A DNA stretch of 45,796 nucleotides from Burkholderia sp. LMG 13014 (GCF_905232215.1 NZ_CAJNKE010000012.1:1-45796); one strand, 5' to 3'. Positions 8,312 to 17,173 are shown, numbered from the stretch's first letter. Made by a program: numbers and translations. The notes: generated by a model from the sequence alone, not told the origin.

Positions 8312-9793
8312 TTACTTGATGTACCAGCCCCACGGCTTGTCGCTGTCGTAGCGTGTGATCTGCTTGATCTCGAGGTAGTTGTTCAGCCCCCACTCGCCGA
8401 GTTCGCGCCCGATCCCGCTCTGCTTGTAGCCGCCCCACGGCGCTTCCGTAAACGTCGGCTGCGAGCAGTTGATCCAGACGATGCCCGCGCGCATCGCGCG
8501 GGCGACGCGCTCGCAGCGCGGCAGGTCCGCCGACATGACCGCCGCCGCGAGGCCGAAGCGTGAATCATTGGCCGAACGCACCGCTTCGTCTTCCGTATCG
8601 AACGGCCGCACGCACACGACCGGCCCGAAAATTTCCTCGCGCCAGATCCAGCTGTCTTCCGGCACGTCGGCGAACACGGCCGGTTCGACGAAGTAGCCGC
8701 GTTCGAGATGCGCGGGCCGTTCGCCACCGGTCACGAGCCGTGCACCCTCGTCGCGGCCGCGTGCGATTGCCGTCAACACCTTGTCGTACTGCCCGCGACT
8801 CACCAGCGGCCCGAGCAGCACGCCGTCGTCGCGGCCGTTGCCGATCGTGATTTTGCGCGCTTCCTGCGCGAGCCGCTCGACGAGCGGCGCGTACAGCGAG
8901 CGCTCGACCAGCACGCGCGACGTGGCCGAGCACACTTCGCCCTGGTTCCAGAAGATGCCGAACAGGATCCATTCGACGGCCGCTTCGAGATCGCTGTCAC
9001 CGAACACGATGAACGGAGACTTGCCGCCGAGTTCGAGGCTCACGCTCTTGATGTCGCGTGCGGCGGCCTGCATGATCCGGCTGCCGGTCGGCACGCTGCC
9101 GGTGAACGCGAGCTTGTCGATGCACGGATGCTCGGCGAGCGGTGCGCCGGCATCCGCGCCGAGGCCCGTTACGACGTTCAGCACGCCGGCCGGCAGCCCG
9201 GCCGCGTCGGCGATGCCGGCCAACTCCAGCGCGGTGAGCGGCGTCAGTTCGGACGGCTTGAGCACCATCGTGCAGCCGGCCGCGAGCGCGGGCGCGACCT
9301 TCCACGCAGCCATCAGCAGCGGAAAATTCCACGGGATGATCGCGCCGGCCACGCCGATCGGCTCCTTGCGGACGACCGTGCTGAAGCGCTCGTCGGCCAG
9401 CGGCACCGGGGTTTCGGCGTTGCCGTCGAGCTGTTCGGCCAGTCCCGCATAGAAGTCGAAGCAGCCGGCGGCATCGCCGAGATCCCACAGCGCTTCCGGC
9501 AGTGGCTTGCCGTTGTCGCGCACTTCGAGTTCGGCCAGTTCCGGCAGACGGTCGCGAATGCCTTGCGCGATCGCCCGCAGCACGGTGGCGCGCGCGGCGC
9601 CGGTCATGCGCGGCCACGGGCCGTCGTCGAAGGCGCGCCGCGCCGCGGTGACGGCGAGATCGATGTCTTCGGCGGTGGCGGCCGCCACCTTCGCGATCAC
9701 GGTTTCGTCGCTCGGGTCGATCGAGTCGAAGGTATGGCCGCGAACGGGCGCCACCCAGCAGCCGTCGATGAAAAGTCGTTCGTAGGTTTGCAT
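8312..9793 (-). CDS. NAD(P)-dependent aldehyde dehydrogenase, probable 2-oxoglutarate semialdehyde dehydrogenase
   Basis: A 493-residue ALDH-superfamily enzyme with every catalytic element in place: PWNFPL with Asn156, Lys179 in VLKPSE, Glu254 in LELGGKSP, and the nucleophile Cys288 in NQGEVCSA. By operon position it should oxidise 2,5-dioxopentanoate (2-oxoglutarate semialdehyde) to 2-oxoglutarate, the last step of hydroxyproline catabolism. By sequence it looks closer to betaine-aldehyde-type ALDHs (WGGYKQSGIGRELGEWGL and the PWGWYIK C-terminus), so specificity rests on context. The gene follows the dehydrogenase gene by 15 nt. Confidence 0.87.
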   Translation of the reverse strand: MQTYERLFIDGCWVAPVRGHTFDSIDPSDETVIAKVAAATAEDIDLAVTAARRAFDDGPWPRMTGAARATVLRAIAQGIRDRLPELAELEVRDNGKPLPEALWDLGDAAGCFDFYAGLAEQLDGNAETPVPLADERFSTVVRKEPIGVAGAIIPWNFPLLMAAWKVAPALAAGCTMVLKPSELTPLTALELAGIADAAGLPAGVLNVVTGLGADAGAPLAEHPCIDKLAFTGSVPTGSRIMQAAARDIKSVSLELGGKSPFIVFGDSDLEAAVEWILFGIFWNQGEVCSATSRVLVERSLYAPLVERLAQEARKITIGNGRDDGVLLGPLVSRGQYDKVLTAIARGRDEGARLVTGGERPAHLERGYFVEPAVFADVPEDSWIWREEIFGPVVCVRPFDTEDEAVRSANDSRFGLAAAVMSADLPRCERVARAMRAGIVWINCSQPTFTEAPWGGYKQSGIGRELGEWGLNNYLEIKQITRYDSDKPWGWYIK

Positions 9794-9808
9794 GAAGGGT
9801 CTCGAATG

Positions 9809-11101
9809 TCAGGTGAAACGATAGGCGCTGAACGGCGACAGGTCCTGTCGCGTCGGGCGGCCGGCGACGAGGTCGCCGATCAGGCGGCCGGTCGTCGCGC
9901 CGAGCGTGAGGCCGAGCTGGCCGTGGCCAAAGGCCATGTATGCGTTGGGTAGCCGCTTCGATCGGTCGATCACCGGTTTCGTGTCGGGCAGGAACGGACG
10001 GTAGCCGACGCCGTACTCGACGCGCACGGTCCGCAGCTCGGGCAGGATGCGCCGGGCCTTTTCCAGGATGATGTCCGCGCGCCGGAAGTTCGGTTGCGCG
10101 TGGCGGCCCGCGAACTCGATCGTGCCGCCGATCTGCAGGCCGCGCGTCATTGGGCTGAAGCAGAAGCCGCCGTCTGCGTAAATCACGGAGTGACGGAATT
10201 CGACCCCCGGGTCGGCGAGCAACGCCTGGTAGCCGGCGATGCCTTCGAGCGGTACGCGTACGCCGAGCGGGCCGAAGAATTGTCGCGAACCGGTACCGGC
10301 TGCAACGACGACATGGTCGGCCGCGACGCGCTCGCCGTTCGCAAGCGTCACGCCCGTCGCGCGGCCGGACGCCTCGTCGATGCGCGCAGCGTTCGCGCGG
10401 ATGCGGCGTCCGCCTTGCGCTTCGAAGCTGGCCGTCAGCGCCGCGATGAAGCCTTCGGTATCGCTGACCGCGCGCCAGTCGGGAAACAGCAGCCCGTGCT
10501 TGAATCGGCCGGCGAGCGCAGGTTCAAGGTCGCCTATGTCCGCGGCCGTCAGCCGCTGCGATTCGAATCCGAGCGATTGCCGCAGGTCCAGATGCGGTTG
10601 CTCGTGCGTGATGCCGGCTGGATCGTCGAACACTTCGAGCACCGGGCGCTGGCCCAGCAGCGCGCGGTCGCCGCACGCATCGAGCAGCGGTGCATAGTCG
10701 GGATAGACGTCGTGTGTCAGCGTGGCCATCGCCTGCGCGATTGATACGATCTTCGCGTGGCGGGCCGATGCGACGAAGCGAAAGAACCACGGCAGGATGC
10801 CGGGCAGCGCGCCGGGTCGCAGCGCAAGCGGCCCCTTCTGGTCCATCAGCCAGCGCGGTATCTTCATCAGGATGCCCGGCTTCGACAGCGGGATGACCTC
10901 GCTGACTGCCATCTGGCCGCAGCTCCATTTTGCGGTGCTGTCACCGGGGGCGGCCGGATCGAGCAGCGTGACGACATACCCGTCGCGCTGCAGATAGAGC
11001 GCGCAGCACACGCCGACGATCCCGCCACCGATCACGACGGCCGATTCGTTGCGTGCCGCGCCGGGTGATGCGGGCGCATGGTCTCGCGGAATCGCGTTCA
11101 A
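9809..11101 (-). CDS. FAD-dependent D-amino acid dehydrogenase, probable D-hydroxyproline dehydrogenase
   Basis: A 430-residue DadA-like flavoprotein. The Rossmann motif VVIGGGIVG is at about 22-30, [12 protein letters not shown] contacts the flavin region, and the C-terminal [20 protein letters not shown] closes the FAD site. It should oxidise cis-4-hydroxy-D-proline to 1-pyrroline-4-hydroxy-2-carboxylate, passing electrons to the respiratory chain. No ATG lies between the upstream stop and the Rossmann motif. The best start is TTG at 11101-11099, overlapping the epimerase TGA as TTGA, with AGGAG 8 nt upstream; GTG inside the first beta-strand would truncate the fold. It sits between the epimerase and aldehyde dehydrogenase genes, matching the pathway order. 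Confidence 0.86.
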   Translation of the reverse strand: MNAIPRDHAPASPGAARNESAVVIGGGIVGVCCALYLQRDGYVVTLLDPAAPGDSTAKWSCGQMAVSEVIPLSKPGILMKIPRWLMDQKGPLALRPGALPGILPWFFRFVASARHAKIVSIAQAMATLTHDVYPDYAPLLDACGDRALLGQRPVLEVFDDPAGITHEQPHLDLRQSLGFESQRLTAADIGDLEPALAGRFKHGLLFPDWRAVSDTEGFIAALTASFEAQGGRRIRANAARIDEASGRATGVTLANGERVAADHVVVAAGTGSRQFFGPLGVRVPLEGIAGYQALLADPGVEFRHSVIYADGGFCFSPMTRGLQIGGTIEFAGRHAQPNFRRADIILEKARRILPELRTVRVEYGVGYRPFLPDTKPVIDRSKRLPNAYMAFGHGQLGLTLGATTGRLIGDLVAGRPTRQDLSPFSAYRFT

Positions 11102-12114
11102 TTGACGAACTCCTGCAGGCTGAAGCCGTGCGCATACGGTTGTGACGAATCGACGCGGTACTGCGCGCGCCCGGTGACCCATGCGCGTCCTTCGATGCTC
11201 GGTCGCACGGCGTCGAACCCGCTGTCGAGGCGCGTGACTGATTCCACGCGGCCGATGAAGCGGCTGCCGATCAGGCTCTCGTGGCGATACGCTTCGCCCG
11301 CTTTCAGCCAGCCGCGCGCGAAGCGCTGCGCGACGCGTGCCGAGCTGCCGGTGCCACACGGCGACCGATCGACGAGACTGTCGCCGGCGATCACCACCGC
11401 GCGCCCGTGGGCGTCGCTCGCGATCGGCTTGCCTGTCCACATGCAATGCCGGACGCTGCGAATGGCCGGATGGTCGGGATGCACGACGTCGATCGCGTCG
11501 TTCACCGCGCGTTGTACATCACGGCCCCATGCGAGCAGTTCGTCCGGCGTGAAGTGTTCGCAACCGGGGAAGTTGGGCTGAACGTCGACGATCGGATAGA
11601 AGTTTCCGCCGTATGCGATATCGACGGCAAGTGTGCCGAGCGCCGGAATCGCGATCGCGACATCACGGGCGAACAGGAAGCTCGGCACATTGGTGAAGCG
11701 GACCGAGCTCACGCGCTCGCCGTTCATCTCGTAGCGCGCGACGATCTGTCCCGCCGGTACGTCGACGGTGACCATGCCAGGCTGCTTCGGCACGACCAGG
11801 CGCTCCTCGATCGCGAACGCGATCGAGCCGATCGTTGCGTGGCCGCACATCGGCAGGCAGCCGGACGTCTCGATGAACAGCAGGCTGAAATCGGCGTTGT
11901 CGCTGACGGGCGGATAGAGGATCGTGCCCGACATGTGGGCATGGCCGCGTGGCTCCAGCATCAGTGTGCGGCGAACCCAGTCGTGGTGCGCGACGAAATC
12001 CTCGCGGCGTGCATTCATCGTCGCGCCCTGCAGCGTCGGGGCGCCGTCGATCACCATGCGCACCGGCATGCCTTCGGTATGGCCTTCGATACAAGTAAAG
12101 TTGTGAATCGTCAT
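11098..12114 (-). CDS. lhpA: 4-hydroxyproline 2-epimerase
   Basis: A 338-residue proline racemase superfamily member with both catalytic cysteines: Cys90 in [10 protein letters not shown] and Cys253 in [10 protein letters not shown]. It should convert trans-4-hydroxy-L-proline to cis-4-hydroxy-D-proline, the entry step of bacterial hydroxyproline degradation. Cys/Cys proline racemases share these motifs, but the surrounding operon (D-amino acid dehydrogenase, DapA-type deaminase, semialdehyde dehydrogenase, transporter) points to hydroxyproline. Length and motif positions match characterised epimerases. The ATG at 12114 has a modest GAGGG ribosome site, and a long palindrome lies between it and the preceding gene. 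Confidence 0.9.
   Translation of the reverse strand: MTIHNFTCIEGHTEGMPVRMVIDGAPTLQGATMNARREDFVAHHDWVRRTLMLEPRGHAHMSGTILYPPVSDNADFSLLFIETSGCLPMCGHATIGSIAFAIEERLVVPKQPGMVTVDVPAGQIVARYEMNGERVSSVRFTNVPSFLFARDVAIAIPALGTLAVDIAYGGNFYPIVDVQPNFPGCEHFTPDELLAWGRDVQRAVNDAIDVVHPDHPAIRSVRHCMWTGKPIASDAHGRAVVIAGDSLVDRSPCGTGSSARVAQRFARGWLKAGEAYRHESLIGSRFIGRVESVTRLDSGFDAVRPSIEGRAWVTGRAQYRVDSSQPYAHGFSLQEFVN
11099..11114 (-). promoter_or_regulatory. Ribosome site and TTG start that overlap the upstream stop
   Basis: AGGAG (11114-11110 on the minus strand), an 8-nt spacer, then TTG at 11101-11099, sharing two bases with the epimerase TGA (11100-11098). This decides the dehydrogenase start and implies translational coupling. 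Confidence 0.75.
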
Positions 12115-12134
12115 GTTGGGATGCCCTCGGTCGA

Positions 12135-12162
12135 CGTACCGGCGCCGCGCGGCGCCGGTACG
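12135..12162. repeat. 28-bp perfect palindrome between operon genes
   Basis: CGTACCGGCGCC (12135-12146) pairs with GGCGCCGGTACG (12151-12162) around a self-complementary GCGC. It lies between the deaminase stop (12171) and the epimerase start (12114). As RNA it forms a very stable hairpin without a U-tract, suited to mRNA protection or partial attenuation. Confidence 0.85.
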
Positions 12163-12170
12163 GGTGCGCG

Positions 12171-13049
12171 TTACGCGTGCGACGCTTCGAAGACCGCACG
12201 GAATTCCGCTTTCTCCTGGTCGGTCAGCGGTTGCAGCGGCATGCGTGCGTTGCCGACCTTGAAGCCGGCCAGTTCACAACCGTACTTGACCTTCTGGATG
12301 AACTTGCCGGACTCCATGCTCGCCATTACCGGGAACAGCGAACGCATCACATTCTGCGCGCCCGCGAGGTCGCCGGCCGAGAACTTGTCGTAGAAGCTCA
12401 CGACCTGCTTCGCGAAGCAGTTCGCGGGCCCGCAGATCCAACTGGTCGCACCCCACAGGAAGAAATCGAGCGCCTGGTCGTCCGAGCCGCACGACAGCTG
12501 ATAGTGGTCGCGGTACTTGCCGCCGATCTCGATCGCGCGCAACAGGTTGCCGCTGCTTTCCTTGATGCCGATCACACGCGGGTGATCCTTGAACGCATCG
12601 AGCACACCGAAGCCGACCTCGACGTTCGTGCGCACCGGATAGTTGTACAGGATCACGTTCACGTCGGTCACCGCGGCGAGAATCGCGTCGTAGTGGCCAA
12701 TCAGTTCGTCCTGCGACGGCAGCGCGTAGTACGGTGGCGCGATCAGGATGTTCGTGTAGCCGGCATCGCGCGCCTGGCGGACTTGCTCGATGACTTCGCG
12801 CGTCGACGAGCCGTTCGCGCCGGCAATCAGCTCGCCGCGGTTGCCGACCACTTCCCGCACGGTCTTCATCACCGCACGGCGCTCGTCGTTCGTGAGCGCG
12901 TAGTACTCGCCCGTCGAACCGAGCGGCACGAAGCCGCTGACGCCTGCGGCGAGCTGATATTCGAGGATCGACGCGAGCGTATCGTGGTCGACCGCGCCCG
13001 ATGCGTCGAACGGCGTAACGAGTGCGGGCAGAATGCCTTTCAGTTGCAT
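12171..13049 (-). CDS. DapA-family lyase, probable 1-pyrroline-4-hydroxy-2-carboxylate deaminase
   Basis: A 292-residue class I aldolase-fold protein of the dihydrodipicolinate synthase family. GSTGEYYAL (44-52) corresponds to the GTTGE substrate loop, Tyr135 in ILYNYP is the conserved catalytic tyrosine, and Lys163 in [10 protein letters not shown] forms the Schiff base. In hydroxyproline clusters this family deaminates and dehydrates 1-pyrroline-4-hydroxy-2-carboxylate to 2-oxoglutarate semialdehyde (LhpC/HypD in other species). Genuine DapA is less likely because the gene lies inside the operon between transporter and epimerase. The ATG at 13049 has GGAG 8 nt upstream. Confidence 0.88.
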   Translation of the reverse strand: MQLKGILPALVTPFDASGAVDHDTLASILEYQLAAGVSGFVPLGSTGEYYALTNDERRAVMKTVREVVGNRGELIAGANGSSTREVIEQVRQARDAGYTNILIAPPYYALPSQDELIGHYDAILAAVTDVNVILYNYPVRTNVEVGFGVLDAFKDHPRVIGIKESSGNLLRAIEIGGKYRDHYQLSCGSDDQALDFFLWGATSWICGPANCFAKQVVSFYDKFSAGDLAGAQNVMRSLFPVMASMESGKFIQKVKYGCELAGFKVGNARMPLQPLTDQEKAEFRAVFEASHA

Positions 13050-13082
13050 GAGATTTCTCCGGCTTGATGAGAGCGTTGCGAG

Positions 13083-13748
13083 TTAATAGGCATAGCGCCT
13101 GAGCATCCTGGACTCCACTACGCCGACCAGGCGGGTCAGCGGAAAGGCGACGAGGAAATAGATGACGGCAACCGTCGTCAGGAACTCGACGGGCCGTGCG
13201 GTGCTGTTCGACACGTTCTGGCCGACGAACATCAGGTCGGCGATCCCCACCGACGAGATGAGCGCGCTCTCCTTGAACAGGCTCACGACGTTCGACAGCA
13301 GCGGCGGAATCGCGCGCAGCAACGCTTGCGGAAAGATCACGTAGACGATCTTCACGTGCGGCGACAGGCTGAGCGCGATGCATGCGTCGTGCTGTTCGCC
13401 GGCGATCGATTTCAGCGAACCGCGAAACGTCTCGCTCGTGATCGCGGCCATGTACAGCGTCAGCGAGATCAGCACCGACAGGTATGGCGGGATTGGCAGC
13501 CGCAGCACGACCGGGAAGCAGAAGAACACCCAGAACAACTGGATCAGCAGCGGCGTGCCGCGGAAGAATTCGACGAACGCGGTGACCGGGCCGCGCAGCC
13601 AGCGCGACGGCGACATCCGCAGCAGGCTCAGCACGAAGCCGAGCAGGCTGCCGACGAGTGCACAGGTCACGGTGAATGCAAGCGTCAGCCCGAGGCCTTT
13701 CGCGAGTACGAGCCAGTACGGCCAGACGACGGAAAAATCGAGGTTCAC
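13083..13748 (-). CDS. Polar amino-acid ABC transporter permease
   Basis: A 221-residue HisM/GlnP-type inner-membrane permease. Five or so hydrophobic helices are visible, with the family EAA-like loop in AGEQHDACIALSLSPHVKIVYVIFPQALL followed by the RAIPPLLSNVVSLFKESALIS segment that contacts the ATPase and substrate path. It begins with GTG, with GAGGAG about 7 nt upstream. It forms a heterodimer with the permease encoded 10 nt upstream. With the ATPase and binding protein of the same operon it should import hydroxyproline or a related amino acid. Confidence 0.9.
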   Translation of the reverse strand: MNLDFSVVWPYWLVLAKGLGLTLAFTVTCALVGSLLGFVLSLLRMSPSRWLRGPVTAFVEFFRGTPLLIQLFWVFFCFPVVLRLPIPPYLSVLISLTLYMAAITSETFRGSLKSIAGEQHDACIALSLSPHVKIVYVIFPQALLRAIPPLLSNVVSLFKESALISSVGIADLMFVGQNVSNSTARPVEFLTTVAVIYFLVAFPLTRLVGVVESRMLRRYAY

Positions 13749-13758
13749 GACGGGCTCC

Positions 13759-14430
13759 TCAGCGCTGGACGGCGACGTCCTGGCGGCGCTCGATGACGTG
13801 GACGAGTTGCGCGATCGGCAGCGACAGCGCGAAATACACGAGCGCGACCACCGAGTAGGTTTCGAGCGGCCGGTACGCTTCGGTCGCGATGCTCTTCGCG
13901 ACGTACATCAGGTCAGCCACCGCGACGATCGCCACCAGCGCGCTTTGCTGCAGGCTGCCGATGCCGTTGGTCAGCAGCACGGGCATCGCGCTGCGCAGCG
14001 CCTGCGGCAGCACGACGAAGATCGTGCGCTGCCACGGCCGCAGGCCGAGCGCCACTGCGGCGTCGAGATGCTCCTTCGGCACCGCCTGCACGCCGGCGCG
14101 ATACGCTTCCGCGTTGAACGCGGTCAGGTTCAGGCCAAGAGCGAGCACGCCCATCGTGACCGGGTCGATGAATACGTCGACCATCATCGGGATGCAGTAG
14201 AAGAACCAGATGATTTGCAGCAGCGCAGGCGTGCAGCGGAAGAATTCGATGAAGAGCTGGGCCGGCCAGCGCACGATCGCCCAGCGGCTCATCGCGAGCA
14301 GGCACAGCACGAAGCCGAGCACGAGGCCCATCGCGTTCGCCGCGACGGCCAGTACGACGGTGACCTTCAGTCCGTCGATCAGTGCACCGACGCTACCGGC
14401 GAGGAAGCTGAAATCGAAGTGGTAGTTCAT
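13759..14430 (-). CDS. Polar amino-acid ABC transporter permease
   Basis: A 223-residue permease of the same family as its downstream neighbour. It carries the EAA-type loop (VPKEHLDAAVALGLRPWQRTIFVVLPQAL) and the RSAMPVLLTNGIGSLQQSALV segment. The ATG at 14430 begins MNYHFDFSFL, immediately before the first membrane helix; the open frame further upstream overlaps the ATPase gene. It is encoded 10 nt after the ATPase stop, so the transporter genes are tightly cotranscribed. Confidence 0.9.
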   Translation of the reverse strand: MNYHFDFSFLAGSVGALIDGLKVTVVLAVAANAMGLVLGFVLCLLAMSRWAIVRWPAQLFIEFFRCTPALLQIIWFFYCIPMMVDVFIDPVTMGVLALGLNLTAFNAEAYRAGVQAVPKEHLDAAVALGLRPWQRTIFVVLPQALRSAMPVLLTNGIGSLQQSALVAIVAVADLMYVAKSIATEAYRPLETYSVVALVYFALSLPIAQLVHVIERRQDVAVQR

Positions 14431-14440
14431 GGCTTCGGCC

Positions 14441-15280
14441 TCAGTCGAGATGCAGGACTTTCTCGAGGAATTCCCGCGTGCGGGCTTCCTTCGGACACTT
14501 GAAGATCTGGTCAGGCGCACCTTCCTCGACGATCTTGCCGTTCGCGCAGAACACGACGCGCGTCGCGATGTCCCGCGCGAAGTGCATGTCGTGCGTGACG
14601 ATGATCATCGCCATCTTCTGCTCGGCGAGCTGCAGCATCACGTTCTGGACTTCGACGACCATCTCCGGATCGAGCGCCGACGTCACTTCGTCGAACAGCA
14701 TCAGCTTCGGTTCGAGCATCAGCGCGCGGGCGATCGCCACGCGCTGCTTCTGGCCGCCGGAAAGCTGGCTCGGATATGCATGCAGCTTGCTTTCGAGGCC
14801 GAGGCGCGCGAGATACATGCGTGCGCGCTCGGTCGCCTCCGCCTTCGACAGCCCGCCGACGCGTACTGGCGCGAGGATCAGGTTGCCGAGCACCGACAAG
14901 TGCGGAAACAGCGTGTAGTGCTGGAACACCATGCCGACCTGCTTCTGCAGCTTCGCGTCGATGCGCCACCCGCCACGTGCGTTGCCGCCGCGAATGTATG
15001 GCGCACCCTGAAACGCGATCTCGCCGTGCTGGATGCCCTCCAGGCCCATCATCACGCGCAGCAGCGAGCTCTTGCCGCTGCCGCTCGGGCCGATGATGAC
15101 GAGCCGGTCGTCGGCGCGCATGTCGAGGCTCATGCCGTCCATGACGACGAGGTTCGGGCCGTATGACTTGTGGACGTCGCACAGCCGCACGAAATCGCCG
15201 GCCGGTGCGGACGCGGCGAAACGCGTCGTCGAAAGGGGATGCATGGCCGACCTGACGGCCGTCGTTTGAGGCGACAACAT
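14441..15280 (-). CDS. Polar amino-acid ABC transporter ATP-binding protein
   Basis: A 279-residue ABC ATPase of the GlnQ/HisP type. Walker A is GPSGSGKS (64-71), the signature LSGGQKQR begins at 173, Walker B is LMLFDEVT (193-200, Glu for hydrolysis), and the switch His is in IVTHDMHF. It powers the two permeases encoded downstream. The ATG at 15280 has AGGAG 9 nt upstream, giving about 28 residues before the domain; an internal ATG at 15244 lacks a ribosome site. The N-terminal tail is slightly longer than usual. Confidence 0.93.
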   Translation of the reverse strand: MLSPQTTAVRSAMHPLSTTRFAASAPAGDFVRLCDVHKSYGPNLVVMDGMSLDMRADDRLVIIGPSGSGKSSLLRVMMGLEGIQHGEIAFQGAPYIRGGNARGGWRIDAKLQKQVGMVFQHYTLFPHLSVLGNLILAPVRVGGLSKAEATERARMYLARLGLESKLHAYPSQLSGGQKQRVAIARALMLEPKLMLFDEVTSALDPEMVVEVQNVMLQLAEQKMAMIIVTHDMHFARDIATRVVFCANGKIVEEGAPDQIFKCPKEARTREFLEKVLHLD

Positions 15281-15379
15281 GACTGTCTCTCCTGTGGCGC
15301 CCGACGTCGGCGCGCTAGGTGCGAATCGGAAGATCGAAGCCCGTCGACGGTCCGCCAGGCTCGCTTGTGCGACGCCCGC

Positions 15380-16213
15380 TTACTTGCCGGGAACCAGCAT
15401 GGCTTGCACGGAGGTCTTGATGAGACGGTTCACCGCACCGGATTTGATCTGTTGCGCGAGGTAGCCGTTGAGCACGTCGAGGTCGGCTTTCGGCGTGTCC
15501 TTGCGCAGGCCGAAAGCGACTTCCTGCTGGGCAAGGGGCGGCGCCGGGTTGAAGCTGGCTGACCAGTCCGGATGCGCTTCCGTCAGCAGCATGTTGGTGA
15601 TGTTGGCGTCCGCAAGCAGGTCGGCGCGCTTCGAGATCAGCGACAGGCGCGTCTCGTCGTTGCCGGGCAGCCGCATGATCCGCGCCTGCTTCAGTTCGGC
15701 GGAAATCGCCTTGTCCTGTGATGTGCCGGACATCACCGCGATCGTGAGGTTCGGCTTGTCGATGTCGGTGATCGAGCGAAGGTTCTTCGGGACCTTCGGG
15801 TTGTTCTTGTTGTAGACGAACGAGACGTTGTAGTCGGTCGCGGGAGCAGAGAAGGTGACGGCCTTTTCGCGCTCGGGCGTGTCGTTCAGCGCGAGCGACA
15901 GGTCCCACTTGTCCGACTGCAGGCCGGCCACGATGTTGTCCCAGCTCGTGTCGACGAACTCGACCTTGACCTTCAGTACGTTCTGCCCGAAATCGCGGCA
16001 CAGATCCGAGAAGAAGCCGCTGTACGCGCCGGTTTTCGGATCGCGCATCACGTAAGGGGGCGCGACCGCGGCGCCACAGCGCAGGACGCCCGCCTTTTTT
16101 ACGCCGGCCCACGCATCGGGCCCGGCGGCATGCGACGCGGTGGTGGTGAACAGCGATGCGGCCACCGCCGTGCACACGGCGATTTGACGAGACAAACGAG
16201 ACAGTCGATTCAT
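15380..16213 (-). CDS. Periplasmic amino-acid-binding protein of the ABC transporter
   Basis: A 277-residue family 3 solute-binding protein. The signal peptide (basic start, Ala-rich core) is probably cut after SHA near residue 29. The mature protein begins with the typical GVLRCGAAVAPPYVMRDPKTGAYSGFFSDLCRD strand-helix pattern, then SWDNIVAGLQSDKWDLSLALNDTPEREKAVTFSAP around the binding cleft. It captures the amino acid, presumably hydroxyproline, for the permeases. It is the first gene of the ten-gene operon, directly downstream of the promoter at 16302-16331. The 99-nt gap before the ATPase gene is the largest within the transport part of the operon, consistent with higher expression of the binding protein. 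Confidence 0.9.
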   Translation of the reverse strand: MNRLSRLSRQIAVCTAVAASLFTTTASHAAGPDAWAGVKKAGVLRCGAAVAPPYVMRDPKTGAYSGFFSDLCRDFGQNVLKVKVEFVDTSWDNIVAGLQSDKWDLSLALNDTPEREKAVTFSAPATDYNVSFVYNKNNPKVPKNLRSITDIDKPNLTIAVMSGTSQDKAISAELKQARIMRLPGNDETRLSLISKRADLLADANITNMLLTEAHPDWSASFNPAPPLAQQEVAFGLRKDTPKADLDVLNGYLAQQIKSGAVNRLIKTSVQAMLVPGK

Positions 16214-16260
16214 GGTGTCCTCACTGGAGATGGGTAAACCCGCATGCCTGCACTATCTGC

Positions 16261-16304
16261 CACACAATAATGTGTGTTTTGTTGTGTACAACGTTGTGTG
16301 CATA
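16261..16304. promoter_or_regulatory. Operator-like repeats of the hydroxyproline operon
   Basis: Two tandem 12-nt units start GTTGTGTACA (16281) and GTTGTGTGCA (16293). The first is also a dyad, GTTGT-GT-ACAAC, resembling GntR/FCD operators. Next to them CACACA-ATAA-TGTGTG (16261-16276) is a second dyad. All lie between the predicted transcription start (about 16295) and the binding-protein gene, or overlap the start, as expected for repression by the operon's GntR protein. Confidence 0.65.
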
Positions 16305-16331
16305 TTAGAGGGGCAAAAATCGCTGTGTCAA
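16302..16331 (-). promoter_or_regulatory. Sigma-70 promoter of the hydroxyproline operon
   Basis: TTGACA (perfect -35, 16331-16326), an 18-nt spacer and TAATAT (-10, 16307-16302) on the minus strand. Predicted start is near 16295, leaving an untranslated leader of about 80 nt before the ATG at 16213. Confidence 0.8.
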
Positions 16332-16634
16332 CGAGAACTTTTCCGGTGGGGAGGCGGGGTTTTCCCCCGGTTGCCGGACGCGAAGTGCGCGCGGCGGGCG
16401 GCGAGCGGTGTGCCGGAGCGCGAGGGAAAGGAGGGCGAGACGAGGGCTGGGCGGGGCGCCCGGTGAGTGGAAGCGCCAACCGGTTGCGGTGGCGGGGCGG
16501 GCGAGTGTGGGGAGAGGTGAAATCGCCGTCGTGGCGGAGAAGCTGCCGGACGCCGTCGCGTTGTCCGCCGACGGCATCGCGGTTTCAGGTTGGAGGCGGG
16601 GAAGGGGATGCTCCCCGCGGCGACTCGCCGTGCG
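16332..16634. other. 303-bp region without a convincing gene
   Basis: A strongly G-biased plus strand with only low-complexity open frames. A hairpin (GCCGTCG 16552-16558 with CGACGGC 16569-16575) lies 60 nt beyond the DUF4148 stop and could end that transcript. Nothing else is recognisable. Confidence 0.5.
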
Positions 16635-16952
16635 TTACGGCTTCAGTACCGCCGGCGCACCAGCCCCCACGCCCGGCGCACCGTTCGACCCGTAGGCCGC
16701 TTCGGCATTCTTGTGCTCGGCAAGCCGCTTGGCAGCCAGACGTTCCTGCGCGGCGACGATGTCGCCCGGATAGTTGTCGCCGTCGCCGGCGGTCGGCTCA
16801 TAGCCGACCGACTCGAGATCGAACAGCTCCTGGCGCACCTGTGCGCGCGTGAGCGTCGAGTGCGACGACTGCGCGTACGAGGCAGTCGGTGCGGCGAGAA
16901 GAGCGGTGGCGGTAGCGGCAACGGTGGCGATGGTGACGATGATGGATTTCAC
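16635..16952 (-). CDS. DUF4148 family exported protein, copy A
   Basis: A 105-residue protein with a signal peptide (KSIIVTIATVAATATALL, cut near SYA|Q) and the DUF4148 core TRAQVRQELFDLESVGYEP followed by a PGDIVAAQERLAAKR helix. Such small periplasmic proteins are abundant in Burkholderia and have no assigned biochemical role. The start is GTG at 16952, where copy B (18470-18793) has ATG; the ribosome site TGAGGAAA is shared. The two copies align without gaps over 297 bp including the leader. The C-terminal ends differ. Confidence 0.85.
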   Translation of the reverse strand: MKSIIVTIATVAATATALLAAPTASYAQSSHSTLTRAQVRQELFDLESVGYEPTAGDGDNYPGDIVAAQERLAAKRLAEHKNAEAAYGSNGAPGVGAGAPAVLKP

Positions 16953-16983
16953 GGTTTCCTCAGACGGTTTCGTTGCGGTTCGG
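16687..16983. repeat. Direct repeat unit A (DUF4148 gene and leader)
   Basis: Aligns gap-free with 18528-18824 at an offset of exactly 1841 bp, with about 26 mismatches by hand count (about 91% identity). The last 31 nt (leader) are identical. Patchier similarity continues to about 17097. Confidence 0.8.
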
Positions 16984-17173
16984 CGTGATGGCTGGCTGAA
17001 CCGACGAGACAAGTTTAGGAACCCGGAACGGCCGAATATATGGCGATTCCTGACCAGCAGTGTTCCTGAATCCGTGAGAGTGGGTGACGCGCGGCGCGCC
17101 GGGTGAGCGGTGTTTGAGGGTATCTGTCGCGTGGAATACCGGTCGACGAGAGGCGCGCAGCGGTTCCATCAGG

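Noticed and set aside
15297-15312. Palindrome CCGACGTCGG between the binding-protein and ATPase genes.
   Set aside because: Ten bases only, with mismatched flanks; too weak to call an intra-operon attenuator.
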